Source: Paramacrobiotus richtersi (Eukaryota; Tardigrada; Eutardigrada; Parachela; Macrobiotidae). From it: 23,453 nucleotides of DNA. Shown here piece after piece: positions 8,940-18,857 of the stretch. Below the pieces are notes generated by a model. It searched no databases. It was not told the origin of the DNA and saw only the letters and a list, made by a program, of their open reading frames with translations. The stretch spans positions 1 through 23,453 of the forward strand of contig JAQGAU010000826.1 in assembly GCA_034698045.1 (NCBI GenBank), given 5' to 3'. Every line of letters begins with the position of its first letter. The stretch's first letter is position 1. A program made the translations under genes and the position numbers.

Positions 8940-9600
8940 ATTTGTGGTGCATAGTAGCCAGACTTACGCTGAGTGTCTGCAGCAGATTAGGATGGTCAGG
9001 GACTTTTGCAGACTGCCAACCTGGCTTGTTTCGTTCGGGACCAAACAAATGGCGAGAACTTTGATCTCGTCGCGGCCGATTTCCTGCCCGTTAGTATCCT
9101 GTGCGAACTACATCATCATCAAGCTTACGGCTACATTCCACACGCGACATTCTACCGGTACATTCTGCCCGCGCTAAGTGGAACTGCATGGTTTCAGTCT
9201 GTTTGGACATTCGCGCATGCGGCTGAACTGCTGCGTCGGTGCGCATGTACCACTCCTGCCACCCCGGACTGGGCGCAGTACAGTCTGCCCTTGATCAGCG
9301 CCCACGCCTCTTGGCGTCCCGGCGCTCCGACGCCAGCCCCGGTGGGGACGATGCGTTGTTATGGAGCCAGTCGGACGCGGCGTGGTGGCACATTACGATA
9401 CCGGCAGGTTGGCATCGTTGGAACGTGGAGTGTACGGCTATACTTTTATGGAACGTATTATTCAATTATTCATTACTCAATATTTTTTGTAACCAAAGCA
9501 TTATTCAATATTCTGTATTTTTGGTGATTTTCTGTATTAAAAGTAGTTTAAGTACCCTGCAGAGTACTAATTTTATAAATACTGATTTATTGACCTAAAG
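8940..9600 (+). other. Unassigned overlapping ORFs
   Basis: Plus-strand frames are open at 8944-9177, 9006-9527 and 9239-9598 and overlap each other; at most one can be real at any point. The G+C-rich part (9020-9430) is His- and Pro-rich in translation and shows no motif I know. Beyond 9440 the DNA is A+T-rich. It lies between two LINE-tail fragments in the same orientation, so it may be unrecognised LINE sequence. No function is proposed. Confidence 0.25.
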
Positions 9601-9719
9601 ACAGCCGTGATCACTTACCATATACAGCATGGGAAAGCTGCAAGCCGCTCTCGATCGATGTAACCTGCGTGGACACCTTCCGCAGTTCGTGTGTGGACCG
9701 ATCTTTCCAGAAAGTCGGC

Positions 9720-10000
9720 GTAGCAGCACAACTCGCAGGGACTACGAAGTACGTGAAGTACACTTCCTTGGAAAATCGGTACGTCTTCAGCCGGCAGATT
9801 TTCAAATCTCTTGTACTTGGGGACAAGGCCCGAAAACGTTAGTCGACAAAATCGGAAGAGATCTCATCGCCATCACAGCAAAACCGCGTTCGAAAGAATT
9901 TTTACGGCAGAAATTCTCCACGTCAAGGCAAAAGGGAAACGCCCTTTGTGTTATGGGTGCGGTACCCGATTCTGATCGCCTAGAGGAGATTTTCCTTCTC
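9720..10000 (+). mobile_element. LINE C-terminal tail fragment
   Basis: Within an open frame (9629-10078) the segment reads TWGQGPKTLVDKIGRDLIAI, then TAKPRSKEFLRQKFSTSRQK and GNALCVMGAVP. This follows the layout of the tail blocks elsewhere in the window (GPWGPEAHRLLSILAGNI...; RGNAA..LGT), with the GN-A core kept. The N-terminal half of the ORF (9629-9760) is not recognised. It is the least frameshifted of the tail pieces but is short, and no reverse transcriptase precedes it. Confidence 0.5.
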
Positions 10001-10079
10001 TTTAATTGTTTCTCTAACGTAATGCGTGTGTACACGTGTTATACCATGGTGCAGGTAATAAACACATTAGAACATTAAA

Positions 10080-11339
10080 GTAGTACCTAAATACAGAAAT
10101 AATTAAACACCAATAGAAAGAAACATCTACATGCATAAAGAAACACTTACATTCATAAATGCAAGAGACATGTTACACTGAGCTGGATGAAATAGTTATT
10201 TAGAAAACACTTCATTTAAATACCCTTTGTCTCCTAGTTAGGCGTCGTTGATACGTAAGTGCCGTTAATCGCAGGTAAGCAGTGACTCATCTCATGACTG
10301 CTTTTATGAACTTTCGCTTTGAAATCTACTCGGCGTGTCAAATGGTAGCATACAAACGGGGGGTTCCAATGGGTTCACAAATGCAGCAAATCGAACTCGC
10401 CAAATCATAGGAACGCATCACGAAGTGAGATCAGAATATTGTGTAGTCTGCGGGCTGAAAGATGGCAAGGGCTTCTCGGTTTTTATGCTAAGGAGAAGCA
10501 GAACCCAAATGTGAAAGGTCACGGTTAAGGTTGACGCAACAGTGAAGAGGCACTGATGCAGAGGAACCTTCCACTGAAGGCGACGGCAGATGGAGCGACA
10601 ACCCAGGAGGTGACGGCACTTTCAAGGGGCAAGAATTTCAGCACAAGCGAAAGCAGCTATCATTAGACTACAAGAGTACACAACCCCTCAGAGACTTCAG
10701 GTCTGCTCGAAATAATGCTAACATGTAAAAATACTACGACAGATTCCGCGCGTGACGCCAGTACCGATGCTTGAGTGACATTACGTTTGCTCGTCCATAC
10801 TTGGGCCGCCGTCCTCGTACATAAATGGCCCAGCCAGCCACTGGCGTCATCCCTGGTCTTTCGAACACATGCAGTGTCCGGACTGGCCCTGATAGTTGAG
10901 CACAGCTCAGTACTACAGGTCACTGCGGTATTCTAGTCGGGCATGCCGCGAGGACGATCCACGCAACACAAGATGATGCGTAACCGCCCATGTTATATCT
11001 GAGCTTATGGGTATTCGATACTAGAGCTCTTCGCTAAATATCATTCTCCAGGCTCCGTCGAGAGGACTCGTCGGAGTGGTAAAATCAAGGGCGGAGACAC
11101 CTTTTGTTCGAGGCGTTCCGGCATCTTGCTTGAGACAGCTAGATTCACTTTTTGTAGCTCCTTGAACTGGCGTTGCTAACGTGGATGCTATAAGCGTTTG
11201 GTTAAAAACGACGAGAACTGAAATGCTGAGGCAGCCCGAATTTCGTCCAAAGGAAAGCTTTACTCCAGGCGAAACAGAATGAGTGGCGGTCCTACAGAGT
11301 ATCACAAAGAAATCAGGATGGACATCCATACACATTTGA
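10080..11339. other. Intergenic, no recognisable gene (3' flank of locus C)
   Basis: Two minus-strand ORFs of 86 and 121 residues (10663-10923, 11021-11386) have no recognisable domain; the second overlaps the end of locus C exon 7 in another frame. The stretch 10320-10640 is purine-rich on the plus strand. I found no poly-A signal for locus C and no sequence shared with the other loci. Confidence 0.4.
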
Positions 11340-13275
11340 TTAATATAACTTCCGCAACGATTCCAGCAACCATTTGGAACGAGCATGCAAAGGAGCCTTG
11401 GTCAAGTCCAGATCGCTGATAACGTTCAGCGAGATCTTGTCAATCATCGGAAACTCCTTCATAAACTCCTCTGTTTTGTAGTAGGCTAGTGCACGATCAG
11501 CGATAGTGAGACGACTGCCCTGCATGTAGAATAACGCGTCAAGATAATAGGCGCGCAGAGGTCCGAGAATTGTTTTATCCACAGCCTTAGCGTGATCTGC
11601 AACACCGAGACCTTATCAGTTTCCGGTTATGAACGTTCGACCACGCGCTCCCTGCAAGAATGCAGCGGAGATCCTAGTTATTATTACCTGGAGCAAAAAC
11701 TGCTGCAGCGAGCAACATGTACGTTTCCGTCAGTGTCAATCCGATGTCGTTCAGCTTTTCCGCCGATCGAAACCAGAAGCGACCGAATTCCGGACCGACT
11801 TCCATTTCCTGCAGCGAGTAAGCTCCAGCCTGAATCTTGTCAGGTCCCACCAGGTAAGTATACAGTTCACCTTTGTATACGAATTTGGTGCGATGCAGCT
11901 GTGGAAAAAAAATAGGTTCACAGATCTATGAAAGCATTACTACTGAGAACGTATGCACCATTGAGCTGATCAGATACTTTGCGGATAACACAAGTTTTTG
12001 GTCCCCTGCATCAACATCAAGAAATCCAGCAGCAACGAGACAAATGTGACCAGGCGGATTACATCATCCTCCACCGTTTGACCGATAAGCTCTGTCATTC
12101 TGGCAGGTGTAGCTTGAGGCTGATGCTGCACAGGAGCAGGAAAGAGATCAGACTTGTACACAATGTCAGGCACGGATTTCACGATTTGTTTCTTGCTTAC
12201 GGGAATCTGGCCATCTTTGACTGCGGCAACCATGAAATCTGACCACACTTCAACCTGGTCTCCGTTTGCGGATTCGTAGGCACCAAGCACCGCAGCTACG
12301 GCCTTGTGGACAGCTAATTCGCAATTTGTAATTGTAATTTGCTGTGCTCAGATCCCGGTACCGGTGTAGGAACGGCGGAATGTCATCTACACGTGGCCTA
12401 AAACTAGCAAAGTTGCTGTTGACCGTGTCGGATCCCGGCGAGCGAATATCTGCAAGATGGCGGAAACTTCCTAAGAACACATCACCGACACCAAAGTGTC
12501 CATAATGTGACACATATATAGTGTCAATAGCAATGATTCTTATAGGTGACAAGCCAACCGGAAACAGGAAGCTCAGTTTCCTCAGCTCCTCAGCTCAACC
12601 TCTTAGTAAGTTTTGCATAGTAAGTAAGGTAACGGTTGTAACGCGAACAACGACAGAATAAAGATAAACACGTGAAACACGTTTCGAAGAAAATACGTAC
12701 ACAGTTTATATAATGAGGTGGGCAACAGCTGCCCTAAGAATACATTTACCTATCTCCCTGTATCTCCTTCTTGACCTAACTTACCCGAAAACGTAAAACT
12801 TCGAAAACTGTAAGAAAAAAGAAAAAAACTTACCGGAAATGCATATGCGTTTGAGAGAAGATGCAGCTTGCTGCGAAGTGGAACGGTGTGCGAAATATCC
12901 TGCTGCCAGTGTCGCGATGGTCGGCGGCTGTGACGAACCATCGGAAGCAGTGGTACTCGACAACGGCCACGAATATTCCCTTCCAACTGCTACTGCAAAA
13001 ACAGAAGATCCGTCTGCAGTAATAATACATTGAGCTAACGCGTCGTTGTTATTTACTCAGCTGGTTTTGTGGAGAATCAGCGGCTTCAGTGTCCGCTGCC
13101 TTTCGGGAAGATGCGCACGGTATCACTGCAAACAAATTGAACAAGAATGTGTGCGGTGCGCACATGTTATGCCGCATTCGCAGAAGCAAACAATTTTAAT
13201 TACTGGGGTATGGGAAACCACAAAAGTTCTTTTGACAGCATATCATATCATACCTGACCAGTTGTTGTCTTCCAT
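11340..13275 (-). pseudogene. NR-LBD locus C: seven-exon nuclear-receptor LBD gene, two frame lesions
   Basis: Exons (minus strand): 13275-13254 (MEDNNWS), 13125-13057, 12992-12834 (Ser-rich; TIATLAAGYFAHRS), 12449-12201, 12125-11959, 11898-11688 (YLVGPDKI...LTLTETYMLLAAAVFAP), 11596-11340 (YYLDALFYMQGSRLTIADRA ... LLESLRKLY, stop). Every intron is GT-AG with phases matching B and D (1,1,1,0,0,1). Exons 5-7 cover LBD helices 3-11 and end in an AF-2-like WLLESL. Exon 4 is 16 nt longer than in B, around an AATTACAATTAC repeat, and exon 5 is 1 nt shorter (LLPGF reads LLLDF), so the frame breaks twice. Intact family length is about 370 residues, with no DNA-binding domain. A single-base error could explain the 1-nt change but hardly the 16. 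Confidence 0.75.
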
Positions 13276-14876
13276 TGTCACATACAGTCAGAGGTAAATG
13301 CACAATAAAGTCGTTTGGAATCTTCGGCCCACACAGGTTGCGCTCTGCGCGTTATTTGATTGAAGAGGTTTGATCGATTTTTTCACCTGCGAGTACGCGC
13401 GTTCTGTGCGTACTGTGGAGTCACCATTCACCGTCTGCTGTAAGCCAAATAGTGTACATGATGCAAATGACCCTACAGATGTAAAATCTAAGTTTTGCAG
13501 GCTCGCTACATGTGGCGATGGCGCGGGGGCGGACTTAACTTCCGCAAAGGTCAGATGTTTCCACATAACACTCTGACAGAACGCTGTTCTGCTGTCATTG
13601 GAAGGAAATAACAATGGATAATGGATCGTATATGAGAAGTCAGTGCAAAGCAAATAATATCTGCTGCACTTCCCGCGAAATGTCTCGGTCAACCCTTATC
13701 CGTTCTATTCCATACGTCCTGAAACAAATAACGTTTCAAACTGCAGTAAGGATCGGGCACCGGGATCGGGCACATAACATACGAGACTGCACCTTCTAAC
13801 GCCGTCGGAGGCAGTTTGAACCAATGAGCAATCAGAAAGAAAAAAGAAGAAAAAAAGCAATCAGATAATCATCCCATTAAGAGTACCACAGTACAAAGAG
13901 GCAAGAGCGTTCTTTTGCGTAAACAGCCCGCGGCTGCTTCCAACACTGAATTCAAGCGAAATTCGTATCGTAAAAAAAACCACAACAAGACTCCAAGAAG
14001 CGACTTACGGTAGAAGTCATGCTCTTCATCTGTCAACACGAAGCTGTCACCCGTAGGCGAGCAGCAGCGGACGATTCTGTTGGACGTATATAATCTGGTT
14101 GGACTACAATCACGGCGTCTTTCATGGCTCATGCGCCGCCCCGCAGTGTCAGTGCTACCTTAATCATAAGACCGGTGTTTGAATCCGTGTATTGTTGAAT
14201 CCGTATAACAGGTGAAAAGCTAGCAGTACTGCATTGCAGCAATTAGCAATGCAGAGACGTAGTGGGAATATGGCCCATGCAACCGGCGTGGCAGACGCCG
14301 GTGACGCTTGGATCGCAGTCCAGCCAGACCAGTCGCACCAACACGGATGCAACGGCACAGTGTGCTGCTGCTGCAGGGTGTACGTGCATGCGATTGGACG
14401 GCCGGATATTAGGCTGTGAACGGACGGTCACGTCTCGCATTTACGCTTACAATAATTATAATATACACTGACCCTACGTACATATGTTTCGATGCTGTGC
14501 AAACCAGGCTTTTCGACCACCTGTTTACTTGCGCAATACGCCGACAGCTCTTTACGTGTTTTAATACGTTTCCTTACATAGTTTTGACCGCTTCAAGAAC
14601 AACCGTATCAAACTGTCCAAACACGGCGCAATTTTCCAATATGGACAAATATGCATCAGCTGCACTATGGGTCATGGTTCAGATTGTTGGTTTGGACGAA
14701 ATGCCTAGAGAGCTCAGATCTTTAATCCAGTTACATACGTAACATAAAACTCCACGTGCTCGTAACAACAGCACCGCAGTTAGCAAGATCTGGACTACAT
14801 CGAATCAGAAATTGCAGCTGGGAATAGCGAGCAGCTGCCCAAGAGACATTCGGACGGTATCCGTATATCACTACTA
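13276..14876. other. Upstream of locus C and 3' flank of locus B, no gene
   Basis: The 100 nt next to the ATG of C (for example GCTCTGCGCGTTATTTGAT, 13340-13370) resembles sequence upstream of B near 17347. Further up are two blocks shared with the region 5' of B (14046-14060 and 14298-14385). Minus-strand ORFs here (13288-13692, 13869-14132) contain no zinc-finger pattern and no other known domain. Confidence 0.5.
14046..14385. promoter_or_regulatory. Conserved upstream blocks of locus C
   Basis: GTCACCCGTAGGCGA (14046-14060) matches GTCACCCGTAGGTGA upstream of B (17708). CCGGTGAC-N6-ATCGCAG at 14298-14318 is followed by CCAGC; the same arrangement lies at 17788-17815. GGCACAGTGTGCTGCTGCTG at 14354 loosely matches the CACCGTCTGCTGCTGC block of A, B and D. 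Conservation outside exons suggests promoter or 5' untranslated sequence, but ancestry of the duplicated segment alone could explain it. Confidence 0.4.
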
Positions 14877-17300
14877 TCACATGCGTATCGCTTCCCGAAA
14901 GGTAATGGACCGAGCGCCTAAAGTAACCTTGCTCACGTCCACCTTGCTGGCAAAATTCAGCGAGACCTGCTCAATCATCGGAAACTGCTTCATAATTTTC
15001 TCCAGTAGGCCAGAGCGCGGTCGGAGATCGTCAGACGACTGCCCAGCATGTAGAACAACGCGTCCAGATAATAGGCGTGTAGGTGCCCGAGCGCATTACT
15101 ATCCGAAACTTTAGCGGGACCTGCAACAGGGGCACCGTTCTTTATCCTTAATAGTTCCCGGTTCAGATAACTTCAACATGTACAGGAAACTGTGCACTCC
15201 CGAATCGCCGCCCTTTACCTGGAGCAAAAATGGCCACAGCCAGTAACATGTGCGTTTCAGTCAGTGTCAGTCCCACATCGTTCCATATTTCAGCCGATCG
15301 TCGCACGAAACGCAGAAAATCCGGATCAATTTCCGTTGCCTGTGCGGCGTAATTGCCATTGTGAATCATGTCCGGTCCCACCATGTAGGTATACTGTTCC
15401 CCTCTGCACGTGAAATTAGCACGAAGCAACTGTGAGTGGAATAACTTAGTATATGCAGATAGTTTACACTTCTACAGCATAAAACGCACTGGCCTCCGCC
15501 TGAACACGGCCGTAAATATGTCCAGAGACTATTCATTTTTCTGTCAGAATATGAGTATTTTGTTACAGAAGGGAAATGTTCTCTTTGGGCACATTTGCAG
15601 TGGTGATGAGTTCACTGTTTTAATGTGCCCTTCACAACCAGTTAGCATCTTAGTTATTTCATAATATTGTACAGATCGATATCAGGTTCATGAAAAAGAG
15701 ATATTAATCATGTACGCACTAGCGCGCTGATCATATACTTGGCGCACAGCAGGGTTTTCTGGTCCCGTGCCTCAAATTCTAGAAATCCAGGTAGCAGCGA
15801 GGCAAACCTTACCAGTCGGACTGCATCATCTGCCACAGATTTACCGATAGCTTCTATCATTCTGGCGGGAGTAGCCTGAGGCTGATGCTGCAGCGAAACA
15901 AAACGTACCGCTTGTAGAAAGTCACAGTTACGCGTTCTCGTGTGCCTACCGGAATCAGGCCATCTCTCAGGGCGGCAACCATAAATTGTGACCACGATTC
16001 AATCCGGTCGCCGTACACGGATTCATAGGCAATACGCACCGCGGTGGCGGCTTTTTGCACAGCCAAATGGCGTGCTCGGGTGAGATCCCAGTATCGGTTA
16101 AAGGACGCCGGAATGTAGACGCCGTGGTCCATAGTACTGGTTCTTGTACTGCTGAACATGTCAGATTCTAAGGTGCCAAAATCTGCAATTTAACGGGCAA
16201 ACTTCACATGAAGCACTCTGCATTCACGTAGAAACTAATGTATTATGTAGCCAATGTTGACGCGGAAAACCATGAAGTGACGAGGAAGGCCGAGACCGGT
16301 CCGGTCGTCCCGGTGGCTTTTAAGTGCCGGTCGGTGTATTGGCCCGCACTGGTATTCAACTTACCGGAAAGACGTCTGCGTTTGTGCGAAGATGCGGCCT
16401 CTTGCGAAGATGTGGAACGTTGAGCGAAATGTCCTGCTGCGAATGTCGCGATGGTCTGCGAATGCAACGAGCCATCGGGGCTATTTGCACAGGGCGATCG
16501 CAGCGCAGGCTGCGCTTTGTGCGTTCCCACTGCCACTGCTGGAAACACAGACCTTTGCTCAATATGTGTGGAAACACAGACCTTTGCTCAATATGACATG
16601 CGTCAAATTTTTTCGTACTACATTGATTTTGTGGATCCGATCCGCGGATGTCTTCCTTTCGGGAAGCCAGTTGTGGTGCGTACCGTATCACTGTAAACAG
16701 ACATTTCAAAGTAGGAAGACCCGCTGCAGGAAGACAATAAACCTTTATTATTATTATTATTATTATTAAGTAAATTATAATTTGCTCGCACTGCGCAGTA
16801 CGCACACTGTGCGGCACACATGTTGTTAGTGTGAACTGTGAATCAGCAGTTGTTTCGTGTAAGTTTAAAATAAATTTTGTACACATTTCTAAATCGGTAG
16901 TTTTCACGGACAGCAGAAAAGCGGACCGATTTGTTTTTCGTTTCCGCTTTTAAGCCTGGAGAAAATGCGCGGTAATGTTAGTTTGAGTTTGGCTATACTG
17001 TTCCTTTGCGTGCTGACTGTGATAAATTTTTTATTTGATTTTAAAATTTCTGTTGTATCAATATATTATTTCGGGGCTATTGCCAAATGAAATAACTGTC
17101 ACTATTTTATGTGGTATCTTGCATTAGCAGAGCAAATTAAAGCGATATTACGCTGTCATAACAATGACTGTTATAACCTCATTGTCACACTCACGTACGG
17201 TATGAAAAATAAAAGAAACGCTTATCTCGGCAACCCGAAATTCTAACTCGTTTCCACAAGGGTTCTTTGACATCCTACCTGAGAAATGTGCGTCTTCCAT
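14877..17300 (-). CDS. NR-LBD locus B: DBD-less nuclear-receptor-like gene, best preserved copy
   Basis: Exons (minus strand): 17300-17279 (MEDAHFS; in-frame TGA four codons upstream), 16690-16619, 16538-16365, 16182-15950, 15887-15720, 15429-15219, 15120-14877. All introns are GT-AG. Exon 3 ends with basic SSHKRRRLS, a possible nuclear localisation signal. Exon 5 carries the LBD signature FASLLPGFLEFEARDQKTLL, exon 6 LLRANFTCRGEQYTYMVG and WNDVGLTLTETHMLLAVAIF, exon 7 AYYLDALFYMLGSRLTISDR. Exons 1-6 are open. Exon 7 lacks 7 nt after ALAYW compared with C and D, so translation stops at 14990-14992, about 336 residues, before helix 10 and the AF-2-like end (TFREAI, stop 14877-14879). Nuclear receptor LBDs bind small lipophilic ligands and coregulators; without a DNA-binding domain the product could act only through partners. 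It may be a recent pseudogene or a truncated protein. Confidence 0.75.
15480..15605 (+). mobile_element. Probable LINE-tail remnant inside intron 5 of locus B
   Basis: The plus frame reads CQNMSILLQKGNVLFGHICS and then GDE, comparable to KHRISLAVVKGNAASVLGT and later SGDD in the fragment at 2-127. Both lie antisense in intron 5 of an NR-LBD locus. The match is short and degraded. Confidence 0.35.
16540..16595. repeat. 29-nt tandem duplication at the exon 3 acceptor of locus B
   Basis: GGAAACACAGACCTTTGCTC with its flank is repeated with period 29 (two copies of 27 identical bases separated by TG). On the minus strand it repeats the pyrimidine-rich tract just before the AG of exon 3; only the copy nearer the exon is followed by a usable AG. 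Confidence 0.9.
16736..16768 (+). repeat. AATAAA followed by (TTA)8 microsatellite
   Basis: AATAAACC at 16736-16743 precedes eight TTA units (16745-16768) in intron 1 of locus B. LINE 3' ends of the form AATAAA...(TTA)n are common in invertebrates, so this may mark the 3' terminus of a short LINE insertion beginning near 16705. No coding LINE sequence is seen next to it. Confidence 0.5.
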
Positions 17301-17707
17301 TTTGTCGTGCAATCAGGTCGCCGCGAATGCTCAGCCTGCCGGATGTGCTCTGCGCTTTATTTGGTGGTTTTCTGCACCAGCCATAATGCGTAAATTACGC
17401 AGCGCAACGATGCCCGGAATGCCTGGGTCCACCATCATCCCAAGGATAATGCCACAGCTTCCAGGGAACTCTCACAATCTGGATCAGGCTAATGCGTGTA
17501 GCAAGTGCATGCAGTTTACATCGATGGGTAATTTGATAATTATCAGCTAACCATTGCCATTAAATGTATAGCGTATTTTCAGGGTTTCTTGCCCATCTTA
17601 CTACTTTGGAAAAAAAACAACAGTGCGACACTTGATTAAAACACAATTCGTAAAATGACATATCCCGTATGTCAGGAATTGATAATAATTATTATGTACT
17701 AATAACC

Positions 17708-17723
17708 GTCACCCGTAGGTGAC
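17708..17723. promoter_or_regulatory. Palindromic element upstream of locus B
   Basis: GTCACCCGTAGGTGAC is an inverted repeat (GTCACC and GGTGAC around CGTA), 408 nt above the ATG of B. A near copy, GTCACCCGTAGGCGA, lies about 770 nt above the ATG of C. It could be a dimeric transcription-factor site; no binding factor is implied by the sequence alone. Confidence 0.4.
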
Positions 17724-17787
17724 CCTCAGTGAGCACTGTTCAGACAGAATCAGACTGCATTGAAACTGCAGATCTGGCTAAACTGCC

Positions 17788-18260
17788 CCGGTGACACTGA
17801 TATCGCAGGCCAGCTAGTCCGATCAGTCCAGTCTATTAAAATCTAAAGCAATGTAACGTTACACGCATAGCTGTAGGCAGGTGTATGTAGTGTTATACCG
17901 CACAGATCGGTCTCTTTTATAATCTGCAAAATAAATGTAAATGTATGTATTTGTTATTAATTTAATAACTTTTACATTTGATCGGATTGCGCACTGTGAA
18001 TTGCTGTTACTCGGGGATAAACCATTAGAATTAAAGTTAACAAAAAAATGTGCAAATTAAACTATAAGAATAGCTCAGAATACAGGAGTTATCCAAACCG
18101 TGATTGCCCTTACACAGGCAAATCGGACGGGATGCACGTGCGTATTACGCTGCACATCGTATTTACTATTCCACTCGAGTGAGTGGTGCCCAGATCGCAG
18201 TCCAGCCGTAATACGACGGACAGAACGGGCACCGTCTGCTGCTGCACTTTCTAAACACGG
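17788..18260. promoter_or_regulatory. Recurring upstream blocks of locus B
   Basis: CCGGTGAC-N6-ATCGCAG with CCAGC after it lies at 17788-17815. A shorter-spaced version (GGTGCC, CAG, ATCGCAGTCCAGCC) lies at 18185-18206. The block CACCGTCTGCTGCTGCAC...TAAACACGG at 18230-18260 matches 882-913 (A) and 21765-21795 (D). A further GGTGAC-N6-ATCGCAGGCC is at 18619-18640. Confidence 0.45.
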
Positions 18261-18857
18261 TCAAGATGCATAATGATATGCATGCATTTATGATCATGTA
18301 GTCTATGCATCTGGGCACGGTACACCTCCGTATGGCCAGACCTGGCAGTCCATCGAACGACGACTGTGATAGCGCAGAGCCGGAATTCGTCTGGATATCC
18401 GGAGAATAACCTGTCGCAAAACGCTGCCCATCCTTTCGCCGCATGGTGTAGCTTCTCGTACAACCATGGGTCTTTGCAGCCAGTTTGATATGTTACAGAA
18501 ACCGCTCCATGCCTGGCGGGCTTTTTGGGGAGTTTTCGGTATAAGAGGTTTCGGAAAGTTCCAGAGAGAACGATTACCGGCAATGCCTTATGTAATAGCA
18601 CTGAACATCGCAAGCACTGGTGACGGCCACATCGCAGGCCGACCAAACTTATACCTATGTACGGTGCATAGGGGCGGTCATAATTAGAACATCCTGCAAA
18701 ATATGTTATGGGAAAAAGAGGAACTATTTGATTTAATGTAGCGGTCTGACCATTTTTCCTATGCTTACGTGCTTCATTCAGCCACAAACTCCACTACATT
18801 GTACATGTACAGCCATATGAGAACAATCACGAAAGGAGGTCGTAAGAATCTGCTCCT

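Larger units (their letters stand above)
17301..18857. other. Upstream region of locus B and 3' flank of locus D, no recognised gene
   Basis: 17340-17560 resembles 21400-21640 upstream of D in patches (CCACAGCTTC, AGGCTAATNCGTNTNG). A 178-residue minus-strand ORF (18251-18787) is open but overlaps blocks conserved in other frames elsewhere and has no known domain, so I do not call it a gene. From 17870 to 18060 the DNA is A+T-rich. Confidence 0.45.

Noticed and set aside
13288-13692. Possible DNA-binding-domain exon upstream of locus C (several Cys residues on both strands)
   Set aside because: Spacing does not fit the nuclear-receptor C4 fingers, and an in-frame stop separates it from the MED start.
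18251-18787. 178-residue minus-strand ORF upstream of locus B
   Set aside because: It crosses blocks that are conserved as DNA near other loci in other frames, has no known domain and no splice context; probably chance.
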